A DNA stretch of 64,000 nt from Tridacna crocea (GCA_943736015.1 OX031070.1:24263673-24327672); one strand, 5' to 3'. Counted from the stretch's first letter, positions 22,306 through 33,680 are shown. Numbers and translations: made by a program. Notes: generated by a model from the sequence alone, not told the origin.

Positions 22306-22499
22306 TAATCACCAACCATTCTTGAGAATATTCTTGGTCTTATTTTCCAAGGTTTTCAACATTTGTAAGTAACGTAACTTCTGATTGGACTTCCGACTGG
22401 CTTAACCATTGGGTTTAGCCAATCAGAAGTTGTGATACTTACAAATGTAGAAAATTCTGGAGAGTAAGACAGAGAACGTTCTCAAGAATGATTGGTGTA
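22306..22499. mobile_element. Long-hairpin MITE E, copy 2
   Basis: ATCACCAACCATTCTTGAGA pairs with TCTCAAGAATGATTGGTGTA. The inner pair is AACTTCTGATTGG and CCAATCAGAAGTT. Confidence 0.85.
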
Positions 22500-22619
22500 T
22501 CCGACCTGGACAAACTGGTTCAGTTATGATATCCAGATCCAGATAGGACCTAATAAACTTTGGACTGCACACTTTGTCTTTAATTATGAATGCACACAGT
22601 TTTATATTTACTACTGAAA

Positions 22620-22668
22620 CATTGTGAAAGTGGCATAAAACACCATTTAAACAAACACATCCACATTT
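22620..22668 (+). mobile_element. SINE tail scrap
   Basis: AAGTGGCATAAAACACCATT followed by TAAACAAACACA resembles the simple tails of the SINEs in this window. Confidence 0.4.
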
Positions 22669-22724
22669 CCTAGCCCATCCGTACTTCAAGTACTTTGATT
22701 TACCCATATATAAACCTTCATTTT

Positions 22725-23057
22725 TGTTGACTCATTGTCTTCGAAGATTCGACTGTCTTATATGACGCATCACTAGCCCCCAAAGCATGCAGACTGTAAT
22801 ATTACGCTCTATAAAGTAGCAATGTAGAAAATAGCTTTCACCAATACGTTTGAGGAGAAATAAGACCTGCTTTAGCTCCAGATTTCTCTAAAATGCTGAT
22901 CATAGCTGAGTGAATTGCACAAGGTAGTGTTTTATTGAGTAAACGTTTACTTTAGTTTGAAATTCAAAGTAACGGTTGTCGCATAGGTTCGGTTCTGTAC
23001 CCAGGATGCCCAAATTAGATAGATGAGTATTTATAGAATGCCATCTAGCGGGAGATA
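22725..23057 (+). mobile_element. Retroposon-like repeat H, copy 1
   Basis: From TTCGAAGATTCGACTGTC to GCCATCTAGCGGGAGATA. About 333 bp, collinear with 54851-55202 except for small changes. No tRNA boxes, inverted ends or ORF. Confidence 0.7.
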
Positions 23058-23839
23058 ATGTTCATTTTTATGTCAATTTTCATGTATTACACCACTTTTT
23101 AGGCCAGGGAATCCCTCTCAAGGGATTCCCTTGCCTATAGGGATCGTAAGCTGCCTATTCAGACAAAAATGTTGGACGGTGTGTCCACTCTATATCGCTG
23201 AGTCCGCCAAAACAACTAGTTTCCCAAGTATATACAGAGATTGCTTATCACACGGTGTAAATGCTTTCCTTTCCTCAAAGCTTTCATCTGCAAAACGCCA
23301 TGGAATTGCAAGGGTATTACAATCCTTTAATAACTGACGAGTGTGTGTTTTTATCCCGTTTTTTGCGTTAACACTGAAGGCGTAACCTAATGAACTTAGC
23401 TTTATGCGGCTGTTGTGTATTCCTACGCACTATATACGCTTAATATCTATAACACTCTTTCTTGCACTCCGGATCATTCACATTCAGGCATGGTGAGATT
23501 AACGAACGACGACTCTGCTCGGAGTTTGTCTATAACATTGTGTTGACATTTGAACATGTGTGTCACAAAACGCGTATCCGCTAAAATGCGAATGTAAATA
23601 AAGCAAACTACATATAGAATATTGGCCCGTGTTATGTTTATCACTTTTTCTTATGTATATCGACTAAATCTAGGGTACTTCAGCGGAATGCTGAAGAAAT
23701 CGGCCCCTGGAGAAATCGTCCCCGAACTGCTTGGCCCGTGTTATGTTTATCACTCCGGAGAAATCGTCCCCTGGAGACGATTTCTTTGGTGAAATCGTCC
23801 CCAAATGAAATTTTAGAGTCGTTCGCTTGTCATTTAATG

Positions 23840-23842
<3 letters not shown>
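23058..23842. other. No gene; small hairpins and short repeats
   Basis: A hairpin AGGGAATCCCT / AGGGATTCCCT lies at 23106-23131. GGCCCGTGTTATGTTTATCA occurs twice (about 23623 and 23733). GAAATCGTCCCC is repeated near 23710-23800 and forms GAAATCGTC / GACGATTTC. Confidence 0.55.

Positions 23843-23875
<33 letters not shown>
23843..23875 (+). repeat. (CT)n microsatellite
   Basis: Uninterrupted TC dinucleotides, about 16 units. Confidence 0.95.
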
Positions 23876-23879
<4 letters not shown>

Positions 23880-24290
23880 GTGTCATATGACATACCTGTG
23901 ATCAATACCATTTAGCAGGGGCATCAATGTCTCTGACACACATATTTCTAGTGTTCACTAGGGCTTGTGTGCATCCGAATATTTCCGGTCCATAACTTCT
24001 ACAATAGTGGATGGATTTCAAAATAATTTGGCACAATTGACCTCCATCACGGTTAGATGTGCCATTTGAAACATCTGTTCAAGTAGGTTCAAGATCAAGG
24101 CCCCATTGAAGGCCAATTTTTCGTCCGAACCATAACTCGTACATTTTTGGATAGATTCCGATATAAATTAGCATAATGCATTGTTCTCCATCATGAGTAG
24201 AAGTTCACTTTGAATCATTAATTCAGGTCCAGGGTCTAGGTCAAGCTTGAGAGTCAAGTGTTCACGGGCTTGATACAACTTGTCCTTGGA
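23876..24290 (+). mobile_element. Possible 5' part of a pearl/HINE-like element P5
   Basis: ACTAGT then GTCAT/ATGAC hairpin then ATACCTGTGATC repeats the layout of P1-P4. Two degenerate units of about 133 bp follow (CCGGTCCATAACTTCT at about 23987, CCGAACCATAACTCGT at about 24124). No 3' end seen. Confidence 0.4.
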
Positions 24291-24411
24291 CAACGATTAT
24301 GAATTAGGATTAACGTCTTTTTATATTACGTAGATATAAGTATCGAAGCTCAAGTCACTGTGACTTGTCCGTAAAATAGGCAAGTAAAATAGGAAAACCG
24401 AGCCTAATCGT

Positions 24412-24610
24412 TTTCCCAAAACAATCCAACCTTTTCACAGTATTTTATTGAGAAAATATTTTGGCTAAAAGAGAATTCGCTTGTAACAAGCAATTCCTCC
24501 CAATTTCCCCAAAATCTTACTTTTCAATATACCCGAAGAACTACTTTGGATTTTCATCTACAACTTCCTTCAAATATGACCAGTTCAAAATTTCGTCGAC
24601 TTGTGGAAGG
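24412..24610 (+). mobile_element. TTAA-hp, degenerate, B-like core
   Basis: Core GAATTCGCTTGTAACAAGC is a B-type centre. The long arm is recognisable by TTTTCATCTACAACTTCCTT and CAGTTCAAAATTTCGTCG. Confidence 0.5.
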
Positions 24611-25045
24611 AAGAGACAACATGACCAACTGCCGTATCACTCCAATCTTTATTATTCATTACATTTTACCGTGATATCTATCTTACATGTATTTTCATTG
24701 AAATCAATAAAAATAAATATGTTCTTGCGTCATAAATGTAAAAAATAGCGTCATTCAGGACTACAAGACATCACATGTCTCAGAAAATTCAGATAACCAC
24801 AGTTGGTATTGCACCGACTGAATAGTTCAATTTTGACTTGGGATTGTTTACAAGCACGACAAATTACTAAGTATTCTAAGCCATTATCAAGCACCGCATA
24901 ACTGTGAGCACATGCCTAGCTCTGGCTTTATTAGTTTCTGGCTGGTGCTTTCTAGTATCAGTTCAAAATTTCCTGATAAAACCAAGAATTCCAGGGGCTT
25001 AGTGGAATCCGCTTGTATCCCTGTCCGTCTACCTGTTTGTATTAA
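24611..25045. other. No gene or repeat recognised
   Basis: No supported feature. Confidence 0.45.
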
Positions 25046-25049
25046 TTAA

Positions 25050-25270
25050 CCCATTACCACTCAATCCCTACTTTTGACGCCCCTGAGAAAGAAGCCTTAT
25101 GAAAACACTGGGGGAAAAGGAGAAAATGCTGGTAACCAGCATTTTCTCCTTTTCCCACAGTGTTTTCTACCCTTTCCAGAACAAATTTCAATTTTTCAGT
25201 CAACTTCATTTTGTCGTCTGCAAATGCTTTCAATTTGGACCAGTCTAAAATTTTCTCGTGTGGTAATGGG
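25050..25270 (+). mobile_element. TTAA-hp A, full length, 221 bp
   Basis: TTAA 25046-25049 and 25271-25274. CCCATTACC / GGTAATGGG ends pair exactly. The core has CACTG...CAGTG instead of CATTG...CAATG on both sides. Confidence 0.95.
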
Positions 25271-25274
25271 TTAA

Positions 25275-25744
25275 AAGTGACCTCATGTGTTGTTTCGTAT
25301 CCTCAATTTCCTGGCCTTCAGTACTATCAGTACTTTGATTTCTGACTGTATCCCTAAGAATTTCTCCTGTTATTCTACAGGTTCTTGTAATTGCAGGGAT
25401 AAAAAAAAAGGGAAATAATAGAATATCTACTATAGAACATGCTGTTTTGTTGCTATTTTCCTCAGGCAACATTCCACTTCTTCGTAAAGCTACCTTCAGT
25501 AAGCACTCTCCTATATTCTTCAAACACCATTCTTTAAGAGAATGCAAAAAAAAGGACATTACATTATCAGATCTATCATATTATTGATTATGAGCCTATT
25601 TTTCTGGGGTCAACATTCATATCCGACCATTTTTTACAGTTCTACATGTACCTACAAAGTACTCTGGGTTGATAAAATATCATAACTTACAGGTAGATAC
25701 TTCTGTGATAGCTGTAGAGAAGGAAGAAAATTTAGCACGAGACA
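25275..25744. other. No gene recognised
   Basis: Short frames only. TACATGTA occurs at 25643. Confidence 0.45.
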
Positions 25745-26153
25745 ATTTTTCTCATTTGCAAATGACAAATAAAATACATGTATAGCACATATGATGGGAT
25801 TTGTCTTTGGTAGGGTAGAAAACAATGTGGGAAAAGGAGAAACTGCTGTGACACCAGCATCTTCTCCTTTTCCAACAATGTTTTCAAAAGCTTCTTCCTC
25901 AAAGTCATTAAAACTCAGAATTAATTATTTAATTAACTGTTTACCACACAATCACGACTTTTAACGACCCTGAGAAAGAAGCCTATAAAAAACATTGTTG
26001 GAAAAGGAGAAAATGCTGGTAACCAGCATTTTCTCCTTTTCCTAAAAAGTTTTCTACCGATCAAAGCAAAATTGCAACATTTGAGCCACATTGAAATTGT
26101 CTGCATATGCTTTCAATTTGGATAGATCTAAAATTTTGTTGTGTGGTAATGGG
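25745..26153. mobile_element. TTAA-hp A pair (- then +)
   Basis: The minus copy 25745-25922 has a TGTGACACCAGC loop. The plus copy 25937-26153 has TTAA 25933-25936 and 26154-26157. An AT-rich spacer separates them. Confidence 0.8.
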
Positions 26154-26164
26154 TTAAGACCTTT

Positions 26165-26265
26165 CTGATTGATAACAAGTGACAAATTACACGTAACTTA
26201 AATAATGACATGGTTCAGAAAGGACAGAGAACGCAGTGGGAAAAGGAGAAAATACTGGACAATAG
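26165..26265 (-). mobile_element. TTAA-hp A half copy
   Basis: Eroded long arm and left stem GTGGGAAAAGGAGAAAATAC only. Confidence 0.5.
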
Positions 26266-26431
26266 TGGATTGCATTATTATTTACATTTACCAAGCTCTC
26301 ACTTTCTTGTGCCAAACGAGTATAAACTAGTTTTATCATTTGAACAAAAAATGCAGTCTACAAATAAAAGGGAACATTTACAGTTTTAAATCTGTAACAA
26401 AAGACAAAGTTTTAGACTCCACTAAGGATTG

Positions 26432-26620
26432 TGTTGTGTCCGTGGTTGTGAGATAGAGCTTCGGCCTTGTAACCATAAGGTCCTGAGTTCGATGCCTGGG
26501 AGTAGGTGTCAATTTAGGGATTTTTCATAGGCCTACACATTCGGCCTAAGTACAGGGTGGTGTAGTTCCCAGGAAGCAGAATGAAAGAGATCAGTTTAAG
26601 TTATAAAATGTAAAATAGAT
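26432..26620 (+). mobile_element. tRNA-derived SINE, family S5
   Basis: B-box-like CTGAGTTCGATGCCTGGG at about 26483-26500. 3' part GTGTAGTTCCCAGGAAGCAG also occurs at 8735. Confidence 0.65.
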
Positions 26621-26628
26621 ATGTTTAA

Positions 26629-26841
26629 CCCTTTAAAACACAACAAAATTTTAGGCCTACCCTTATCGCAAGCATTTGCAGATAACAGTTTCAAAGTGGC
26701 TCAAATGGTGCAATTATGCTTTGATAGGGTAGAAAACTTTGTGGAAAAAGGAGAAAATGCTGGTTATCAGCATTTTCTCCTTTTCCCACAATGTTTTAAA
26801 AAAAGCCTTAGGGTCCTCAAAAGTCGTCATTCTGTGGTTTG
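26629..26841 (-). mobile_element. TTAA-hp A, near full length
   Basis: TTAA 26625-26628. Core GCTGGTTATCAGC. The right end has decayed to GTGGTTTGAAAAA. Confidence 0.8.
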
Positions 26842-26883
26842 AAAAATGAAAATTCATTGTAACTCAGTGATAATTTCTTTCTT

Positions 26884-27003
26884 TAGGTAGAAAACATTAC
26901 AGGAAAAGGAAAAAATACTGGTTATCAATGATTTTTCCTTTTCACACAGTATTTTTAGGTTTCTCAGTCTGGGTTATTGAAATTTGGGATTGTGTGGTAA
27001 AGG
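26884..27003 (-). mobile_element. TTAA-hp A, long arm missing
   Basis: Starts at GGTAGAAAACATTAC and ends GTGTGGTAAAGGG, followed by ATAC. Confidence 0.7.
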
Positions 27004-27106
27004 GATACAACATTCATGCTCTCATTAATTAAGTTAGCTCTCTTTGTTACGTAAACAGACATTCCATTCCTTGTTACACAAAGACCTCTTTTATTTATAA
27101 AATTAA

Positions 27107-27230
27107 CCCTTACAGTATCTTTTACAGCTTCTGTTGGCTACTGGCTTGGGTAGATTAAAGATCAGACTGCACAAAATGTGCAATCTGATATTTTATCTAA
27201 GGTGTCCACTTTGCCAAGACTGATTCTGGA
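27107..27230 (+). mobile_element. D-family hairpin, 124 bp between TTAA sites
   Basis: TTAA 27103-27106 and 27231-27234. Starts CCCTTACAGTATCTTTTACA. Hairpin AAGATCAGACTGCACAAAAT against TGTGCAATCTGATATTTT. It shares its right TTAA with the next copy. Confidence 0.75.
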
Positions 27231-27234
27231 TTAA

Positions 27235-27453
27235 CCCTTTCCCAACGATAAATTTTAGACTCTTCCAAACTCAAAGAGTTTGCAGACGACAATTTCAAAT
27301 TTAATAAAAATGGCAGAAAGTTGTCTAAATGGGTAGAAAACACTATGGGAAAAGGAGAAATTGCTCGTTACGAGCAATTTCTCCTTTTTCCACAGTGTTT
27401 TCAAAAGACTTGTACTGCAGACACATAAAAACAAGGGCTTGATTGGGAAAGGG
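27235..27453 (-). mobile_element. TTAA-hp B, full length
   Basis: TTAA 27231-27234, right site TTGA. Ends CCCTTTCCCAACGA / TTGGGAAAGGG; core AAATTGCTCGTTACGAGCAA. Confidence 0.9.
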
Positions 27454-27457
27454 TTGA

Positions 27458-27885
27458 AAACAACTCTGATGCATTGGACTTACGGTCTTAATAACTTTCA
27501 CTCAGAAACTTTCTGTTCCAGATGTAGGTACTCTAAAGATTTCTGTAACATTCCAGGGGCAAAGTTGTAAAACTACCTGTTGCCATTGTTTTTATATCTG
27601 TGTATGACCAAGTTTGCCCTCTTTTTTATGAAGAAGATAAAGTTTGTTATATAATGCTATGTTCAAAGGCATACCCATGTGCATAACTCATGCGTCACTA
27701 ACCAACAATTTCCAGCAACTGTCAGCAAGTGAAGATAGTAGATCAGGTCTGCATTTAATATTTGCAAAGAAATTCACAAAAACTTCAGAGAGAAATTCTG
27801 GAAAAAAAAAAGTCAAAGGCTAAAAATATTTCATTAAATGACAAAGTTCCAATGACTTCCATGTATTTTTCAGTGTGCATGTAAA
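27458..27885. other. No gene recognised
   Basis: No supported feature. Confidence 0.45.
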
Positions 27886-27888
27886 TTA

Positions 27889-28220
27889 AGCTTTCACCAC
27901 ACAGTCCTGGGTTGAAACGACCTTGCTAAGATATTAGCTTTAGAAGATATTTTGGTACATTGAGAAAATGCTGGTAACCAGCACTTTGTTTTCTTTAACA
28001 CTTTACCAAACAACTAATTTTTAGACTGGTCCAAACTGAAAGCAATTGCAGATGACAATAAAAACCTTTACTCAAAAATTGATATTTGTTTCCAGCATGG
28101 AAGAAAACATTGTGGAAAAAGGAGAAAATGCTGGTAACCAGCATTTTCTCCTTTTCCCACAATGTTTTCTAAAGGCATCTTCTTCAGGGTCGTTAAAAGT
28201 CAGGGTTGTGTGGTAAATGG
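27889..28220. mobile_element. TTAA-hp A pair: truncated + and full -
   Basis: The plus fragment 27889-27994 ends inside the core. The minus copy 27999-28220 has TTAA 27995-27998 and 28221-28224. Core GCTGGTAACCAGC with perfect stems. Confidence 0.8.
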
Positions 28221-28224
28221 TTAA

Positions 28225-28425
28225 AACAAAAATTCAAACATCTGAGCCACATTCAATCGTCATCTGCATGCACCTTCAAATTTGACCAGTCTAAAATTTC
28301 ATCCTGTGGTAAAGAGTTAACTCTTTAGCAAATAAGATTTTAGACCAGTGCAAACTGAAGGCACTTGTTGACAACAAAATAAATGTAACTCAAAAATTTA
28401 AATTTGTATCGAGTAGGGTTGATGT
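28225..28425. mobile_element. Two TTAA-hp A long-arm halves joined at one TTAA
   Basis: A plus-type half (28225-28316, TCGTCATCTGCATGCACC) and a minus-type half (28321-28425) meet at TTAA 28317-28320. Neither keeps a core. Confidence 0.65.
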
Positions 28426-28474
28426 ATACCTGCTAAAAACTTAAAATTATGCCATGATTTTTCAAAGTTACAAC

Positions 28475-30087
28475 TCTAAAACAAGAGGGCCAAGATGGCC
28501 CTGGATCGCTCACCTGAATTTTTGAGATGACCATAGTCTATTTTTTTTTTGAGGTATTGAAACATTGGAACCAAATTTATAATTTTGCCAAGCAATTTTC
28601 AAACGGTCACCTGTAAAAGTCATTTCGAAATCTGACCATCAGTTTCAAAAAGAAGAATTTTTAAGAATTCTTCATTTCTGTATAAGAGCAAGTAGCCCCC
28701 ATCCATGAGAGCCATGTTTCTTGATGGATCAAAATTTACGAACAAGTTTTGAAAAGGGTCACCCAAGGAACATCTCTCTGAAATAATTTCAAAATCTGAC
28801 CAGGGGTTTTAGAGAAAGAGAATTTTAAAGAATTTCATCATGTCCATATAGTGCAAGTAGCCCCCATTCACAAGAGCCATGTTTCTTGATGGATCAAAAT
28901 TATATGCACAGCTTTTGGAAAGGGTCCCCCAAGGAACATCTCTGTCAGATTATTTTAAAATCTGACCACAGGTTTCAGAGAAGAAGAATTTTCAAGAATT
29001 TCTTCATTTCCATATAGTGCAAGTAGCCCCCATTCACTAGAGCCATGTTTCTTGGCCAATCAAAATTTTGCGAACAATTTTAGAAAAGAATCACCCGAGG
29101 AACATCTCTGTGAAATTATTTCAAAATCTGTCCAACCATTTTAGAGAAGAAGAATTTTCAAGAATTTCTTCATTTCTATATAGTGCAAGTAGCCCCCATT
29201 CACCAGAGCCATGTTTCTTGACCAATCAAAATTTCGCGAACAATTTTTGGAAAGGGTAACCCAAGGAACAAGTCTGTGAAATTATTTCAAAATCTAACCA
29301 GCGGTTTCTGAGAAGAAGAATTTTTAAGAATTTCTTCATTTCTGTATAGTGCAAGAAGCCCCCATTCACCAGAGCCATGTTTCTCGACAGATCAAAATTT
29401 CGCGAACAATTTTTGAAAAGGGTCATCCAAGGAACATCTCTGTGAAATTATTTTAAAATCTGACCAGCGGTTACAGAGAACAAGAATTTTTAAGAATTTC
29501 TTCATTTCTGTACAGTGCAAGAAGCCCCCATTCACCAGAGCCATGTTTCTTGACCAATCAAAATTTCGCGAACAATTTTTGAAAAGGGTCACCTAAGGAA
29601 CATCTGTGTGAAATTATTTTAAAATCTGGCCAGCGGTTTCAGAGAAGAAGAATTTTTAAGAATTTCATCATTTCTGTATAGTGCAAGAAGCCTCCATTCA
29701 CCAGAGCCATGTTTCTTGACGAATCAAAATTTCACGAACACTTTTTGAAAAGGGTCACCCAAGGAACATCTGTGTGAAATTATTTTAAAATCTGGCCAGC
29801 GGTTTCAGAGAAGAAGATTTTTAAAGAATTTGCTAAAAAATTCCATTTCGTTACCATGGCAACCAGAGTTTTTGACGGAATCAAATTCTGTGAACAACTT
29901 TTAAAGAGGACCTCCCAAGGAACATTCCAGCCAAGTTTGGTCCAAATCCGCCCAGCAGTTTAGGAGGAGTTGATGTTTAAAGAACTGTTGACGACGCACG
30001 ACGCACAGACGCACGACGCACAATGGACGACGGACACCGGGTGATCCTAAAAGCTCCCCTTGAGCACGTTGTGCTCAGGTGAGCTAA
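28475..30087 (+). mobile_element. Pearl/HINE-like element P3
   Basis: ACAAGA then hairpin GGGCC aagat GGCCC, then subterminal GCTCACCTGA (28508-28517). Seven units of about 166 bp follow (AAGTAGCCCCCATTCACNAG at about 28690, 28857, 29023, 29188, 29354, 29521, 29687), then an ACGACGCAC-rich microsatellite (29988-30035). The terminal hairpin TGAGCAC gtt GTGCTCA runs into TCAGGTGAGC (30075-30084) and CTAAAAA. Short ORFs inside are repeat frames. Confidence 0.85.
28600..29830 (+). repeat. Tandem units of about 166 bp inside P3
   Basis: Each unit contains CCAGAGCCATGTTTCTTGA, TCAAAATTTCGCGAACAATT and a GTCACCCAAGGAACATCTCT-like block. The middle units are the most alike. Confidence 0.9.
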
Positions 30088-30183
30088 AAATCTTATGGTA
30101 ATATTTTTCTGTTAGACATTGGCAACAAGGCTATTGCCTTAAATGTAAAACATGTTTTTTTTTTTAATTTTCGTCATGTCAAT

Positions 30184-30391
30184 CCTCCACTGCACAACAG
30201 AATTTTGGACTTGTCCAAACTGAAAGCATCTGCAAGGTGCAAATTAATATAGCTCAAAAGGTAAAGTAGTCTGAGAAAACATGATGGGACATGGAGGAAA
30301 TGCTGGTTACTTGCATTTTCTCCTTTTCATAGAATGTTTTCATAAGCCTTCTTCATCAGTGTCCTTAAAATTCAGAATTGTTTGACAAAGG
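30184..30391 (-). mobile_element. TTAA-hp A, diverged
   Basis: CACTGCACAACAGAATTTTG start; TTAA at 30392-30395. Core GCTGGTTACTTGC, broken on one side. Confidence 0.75.
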
Positions 30392-30399
30392 TTAAAGAG

Positions 30400-30985
30400 C
30401 TAATTTTGTTCGTTCAAATTATATGACTTTTTTGTAGTATAGAAATATATATTTCCAGTCAATTTTTTTTCTTTACTTTCATTTAAGTTTCATAATGATA
30501 GCTCAACTTGTAACCCACAATAAATTTAAATGTGAACTTGCTGTCAGTATGGCCAAGTGAGTTTTTTTTCTGGCCTAGAGTTAAAGCTATATTCCACATT
30601 TCAATGGTTATCAAGTTTTCTGGAGGCGAACATGAGTTGACTGCAATGAAATAATATTTTGTAGAGATAAAACTCCCTAGGCCATTTGTGCTTTCTTCTC
30701 TAGGTTATCATGTAAAGAGACAGTTTTCTGACAATCATGATAAGCTTTCTAATCTTACAAGGAAAACCAGCAATTATTGGTTTCAGGGCTCTTTCATTTA
30801 TTGATTTGATGTCTTCTTTTTAGAACATCATGTTTGTAATTTTTGACATTATCTTAAAATCACAAAGTGTAAAGGAAGCAAGAGAACTTCAGGAATTGAC
30901 ATTCTCTGACAGAATTGCTGTCATTTGAATTTTAAGAGGGTCAATGCTGCACACATTATCTTCTGCATTCAAACTTGCTTACCTC
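30400..30985. other. No gene recognised
   Basis: No supported feature. Confidence 0.45.
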
Positions 30986-30986
30986 T

Positions 30987-31130
30987 TTACCAAACGACAA
31001 ATATATTCATAGACTGGTCCAAATTGAAAGCATTTGCAGACAACAAAATAAATGTGACTGAAAAATAAAAATTTGAATTGGGAAGGTTAGAAAACATTGT
31101 GGGAAAAGGAGAAAATGTTACCAGCAATAA
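30987..31130 (-). mobile_element. TTAA-hp A, long arm and left stem only
   Basis: CTCTTTACCAAACGACAAAT to GGAGAAAATGTTACC. Right half missing. Confidence 0.7.
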
Positions 31131-31625
31131 TAGTCGGAATAAAATGTCAGGTCAAACTTGTAAACAATGGTTGCATATCACAAGAGTCACTTGCATACCC
31201 TCCATCTAAAAATAGAAAGGGAGAATACTCATGTCAAATGGCCCGCTAGTCTTATCTTGTTTTTCAGCAATTCAAATAAGCTAAATACTAATGCACATAT
31301 GCAAGTTACATTTACATTGTCTTTGAAATCATTCCACTGCACTCTAGATATAGAATTTGGATTATTCAAGTTGCTGAGGGTTCCTATGAATAGATTGTTG
31401 GGACAGTATTCCTGTCACTAAGTACAGTATTTCAACTCCACTTTCTTGCCAAGTACGTCATTAGTAGAAAAACTTGAATTCAGAGCGAATGGCTCTGACA
31501 AGAAAATGTTATGTTGGTGTTCCCTTACTGAAACTATAGACTATAATTTCATAGAATATCGATGAAATTGTTTACATTAAATTTGTCTTAAAATGAGTCA
31601 AGAGGAAACCTTATGATGCTTTACC
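31131..31625. other. No gene recognised
   Basis: An 84-codon frame at 31167-31421 has no recognisable domain. Nothing else seen. Confidence 0.4.
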
Positions 31626-31629
31626 TTAA

Positions 31630-31850
31630 CCCATTACCTATCCATCCCTACTTTTGAAGCCCCTGGAAAAGAAGCCTTTTGAAAACATTGTGGGAAAAGG
31701 AGAAAATGCTGGTAACCAGCATTTTCTCCTTTTCCTACAATGTTTTCTACCTAATCAATAAACAATTGCACCATTTGAGCCACACTAAAATTGTCGTCTG
31801 CAAATGCTTTCAATTTGGACAGAGCTAAAATTTTGACGTCTGGTAAAGGC
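31630..31850 (+). mobile_element. TTAA-hp A, full length, 221 bp
   Basis: TTAA 31626-31629 and 31851-31854. Short arm has GAAGCCCCTGGAAAAGAAGC; core perfect. Confidence 0.9.
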
Positions 31851-32072
31851 TTAAACTCTACCATCATGTGTGAAAGGGTTCGAGAATTCTCCAAAGCCTC
31901 AGAATCTGTATTTTCAAATAGTGTTTTTATCTAAATTTTAATCTTCTCTATGTTCTAGGTATATAGACACCAGGTGGTTGAAAGGTTTAATGCAGTTCAA
32001 ATATCAAGCCTACCTTAAAAGCTGCCCTATCTAAAAATGGAAGCTATCTGTTTTAAATCTACATCATGTTTA

Positions 32073-32291
32073 ACCCTTTCCCAAATAAGCCCTGGTTTTT
32101 ACCTGTCTGCAGTAAAAGTCTTTGAAAACACTGTGGGAGAAGGAGAAATTGCTCATAATGAGCAATTTCTCCTTTTCCCACAGTGTTTTCTACCCTTTTT
32201 GAGAAGTTTCTGCAATTTTCTCCAAACTTTAAATTGTCGTCTGCAAACTCTTTTGGTTTGGAAGGTCCAAAATTTGTTGTTTGGGAAAGGG
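32073..32291 (+). mobile_element. TTAA-hp B, full length, 219 bp
   Basis: TTAA 32069-32072 and 32292-32295. Ends CCCTTTCCCAAAT and TTTGGGAAAGGG; core AAATTGCTCATAATGAGCAA shows a compensated loop change (CGT/ACG to CAT/ATG). Confidence 0.95.
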
Positions 32292-32391
32292 TTAAAAACC
32301 AATGAATGCTTGTTCAATCTTTTGCTTCATAATTATGAATTCCATGATCTGCTTCTTTGTGTGTATATGACCCCAAAAAGAGTAACTTCTA

Positions 32392-32690
32392 GATTACCGT
32401 TAGCTTAGTCGGTAGCGTACAGGACTTGAGAACAGGGGGTCGTGAGTTCGATCCCCGGCTAGGCCAATTTCTTTCCGAGGATTATTGAGTCATTTGACAG
32501 GATTCATTCCTCACTCACTGCTGACCACTGTTTAAATGATGGTTTGTGGGAAAGCAGCCAGTGGCTTGTGTGGGAGTACTGGAAACAGAAACTCCAGGAA
32601 AGCATGGATAGGTGCAGTGGCCGTCACGATATAACTGAAATAATGTTGAAAAAGTCATTAAACACTATAAAATCAATAAATCGTGTCTCA
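32392..32690 (+). mobile_element. tRNA-derived SINE, family S1, complete
   Basis: A box TTAGCTTAGTCGG at about 32400-32412; B box GAGTTCGATCCCC at about 32445. Then a body with GGAAAGCAGCCAGTGGCTTG and a tail AAACACTATAAAATCAATAA. Confidence 0.85.
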
Positions 32691-32756
32691 TTCTTTGCAG
32701 TCTGATCTTGATTTTCACTGGTCGCAAATGCAGCTAAAACTGTATGAGGGGCTTAA

Positions 32757-33201
32757 CCCTACACCATACAATCCCAACTTTTAATGACGAAAAAAGGTTG
32801 CCAAACAGTATGATAACCATACATTTTCTCCTTTACCCACAATGTTTCTACTCTTCCCAAAACAAATCTCACTTTTTGAGTCACATTTATTTTGTTATCT
32901 GCAGATGGTTTCAATTTGGACTTTTTTAAATTTTGTCTTTTTGTAAAATAGTCTTTATCAAACAATAGAAATTTAGCTTTGTCGAAATTGTAAACATTTG
33001 CAGACAACAAATTAAATGTACCATAACTAAAATGATAGTAATTGTCTTTAAAACCATATAAAACCTTATGGGAAAAGAAGGAATTGCTGGTTACCAGCAT
33101 TTTCTCCTTTTTCCTGCAGGTTTTTAAGAAGCTATTTTCAAAAGACCATTTTCTCAGGGTCCTTATAAAAAGCCTCTGAATTGTGTGGTAGAGGTCAAGG
33201 G
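32757..33201. mobile_element. TTAA-hp A pair (+ then -)
   Basis: The plus copy 32757-32947 has TTAA 32753-32756 and lost most of the left stem. The minus copy 32951-33201 ends GTGGTAGAGGTCAAGGG before TTAA 33202-33205. Confidence 0.75.
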
Positions 33202-33489
33202 TTAAGAATAGACAGCAGATACAGTCAGTCAGATTTTGAATCTGCTACCATTCATCAACACAATTGTGAATGCTTACAGCTGGTAAGCATTTGCTCTATT
33301 TACGCTTCTATCATAGACATCTACAACAACAACAACTCCATGATAAAATTGTGATAATGGTATCTATTGTTTTGGCCCCTTGATGTTAAATCAAAGTACT
33401 GAAAGTACTGACAGACTGGCACATGTGGAATGAGCAAAGATAAAACTGGATTGGTCAATATGAGATTGAAGGAAAATGTTCTAATCCAG

Positions 33490-33680
33490 TTATTAACCTG
33501 TACCCTGGAGGCCCTGGGTTCAAGTTGCACTGTATCCACTGGGTTTTTCATGGGAGTGTCTTTGGGCAAGACAAATTAAAGCCCAAGCCCAGTACTAGCA
33601 AAACCCAGGTAATACATGAATATGTAAGCAGTTGCGGTGATGTGATTTAAATAGTGTTTAAAGCAGATTAAAATTCATTC
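33490..33680 (+). mobile_element. SINE family S2, 5' truncated
   Basis: AACCTGTACCCTGGAGGCCC, then GAGTGTCTTTGGGCAAGACA and AGTACTAGCAAAACCCAGGT, as in 3438-3655. Confidence 0.65.

Noticed and set aside
28600..29830. CRISPR-like regular spacing
   Set aside because: The units are degenerate tandem repeats of about 166 bp without distinct spacers, in a eukaryotic transposon.
32037..32408. 123-codon ORF
   Set aside because: It runs through a complete TTAA-hp B copy; the peptide is the translated hairpin.
32392..32465. Possible tRNA gene
   Set aside because: It is followed by a SINE body and tail shared with 59350-59640, and cloverleaf pairing is incomplete.
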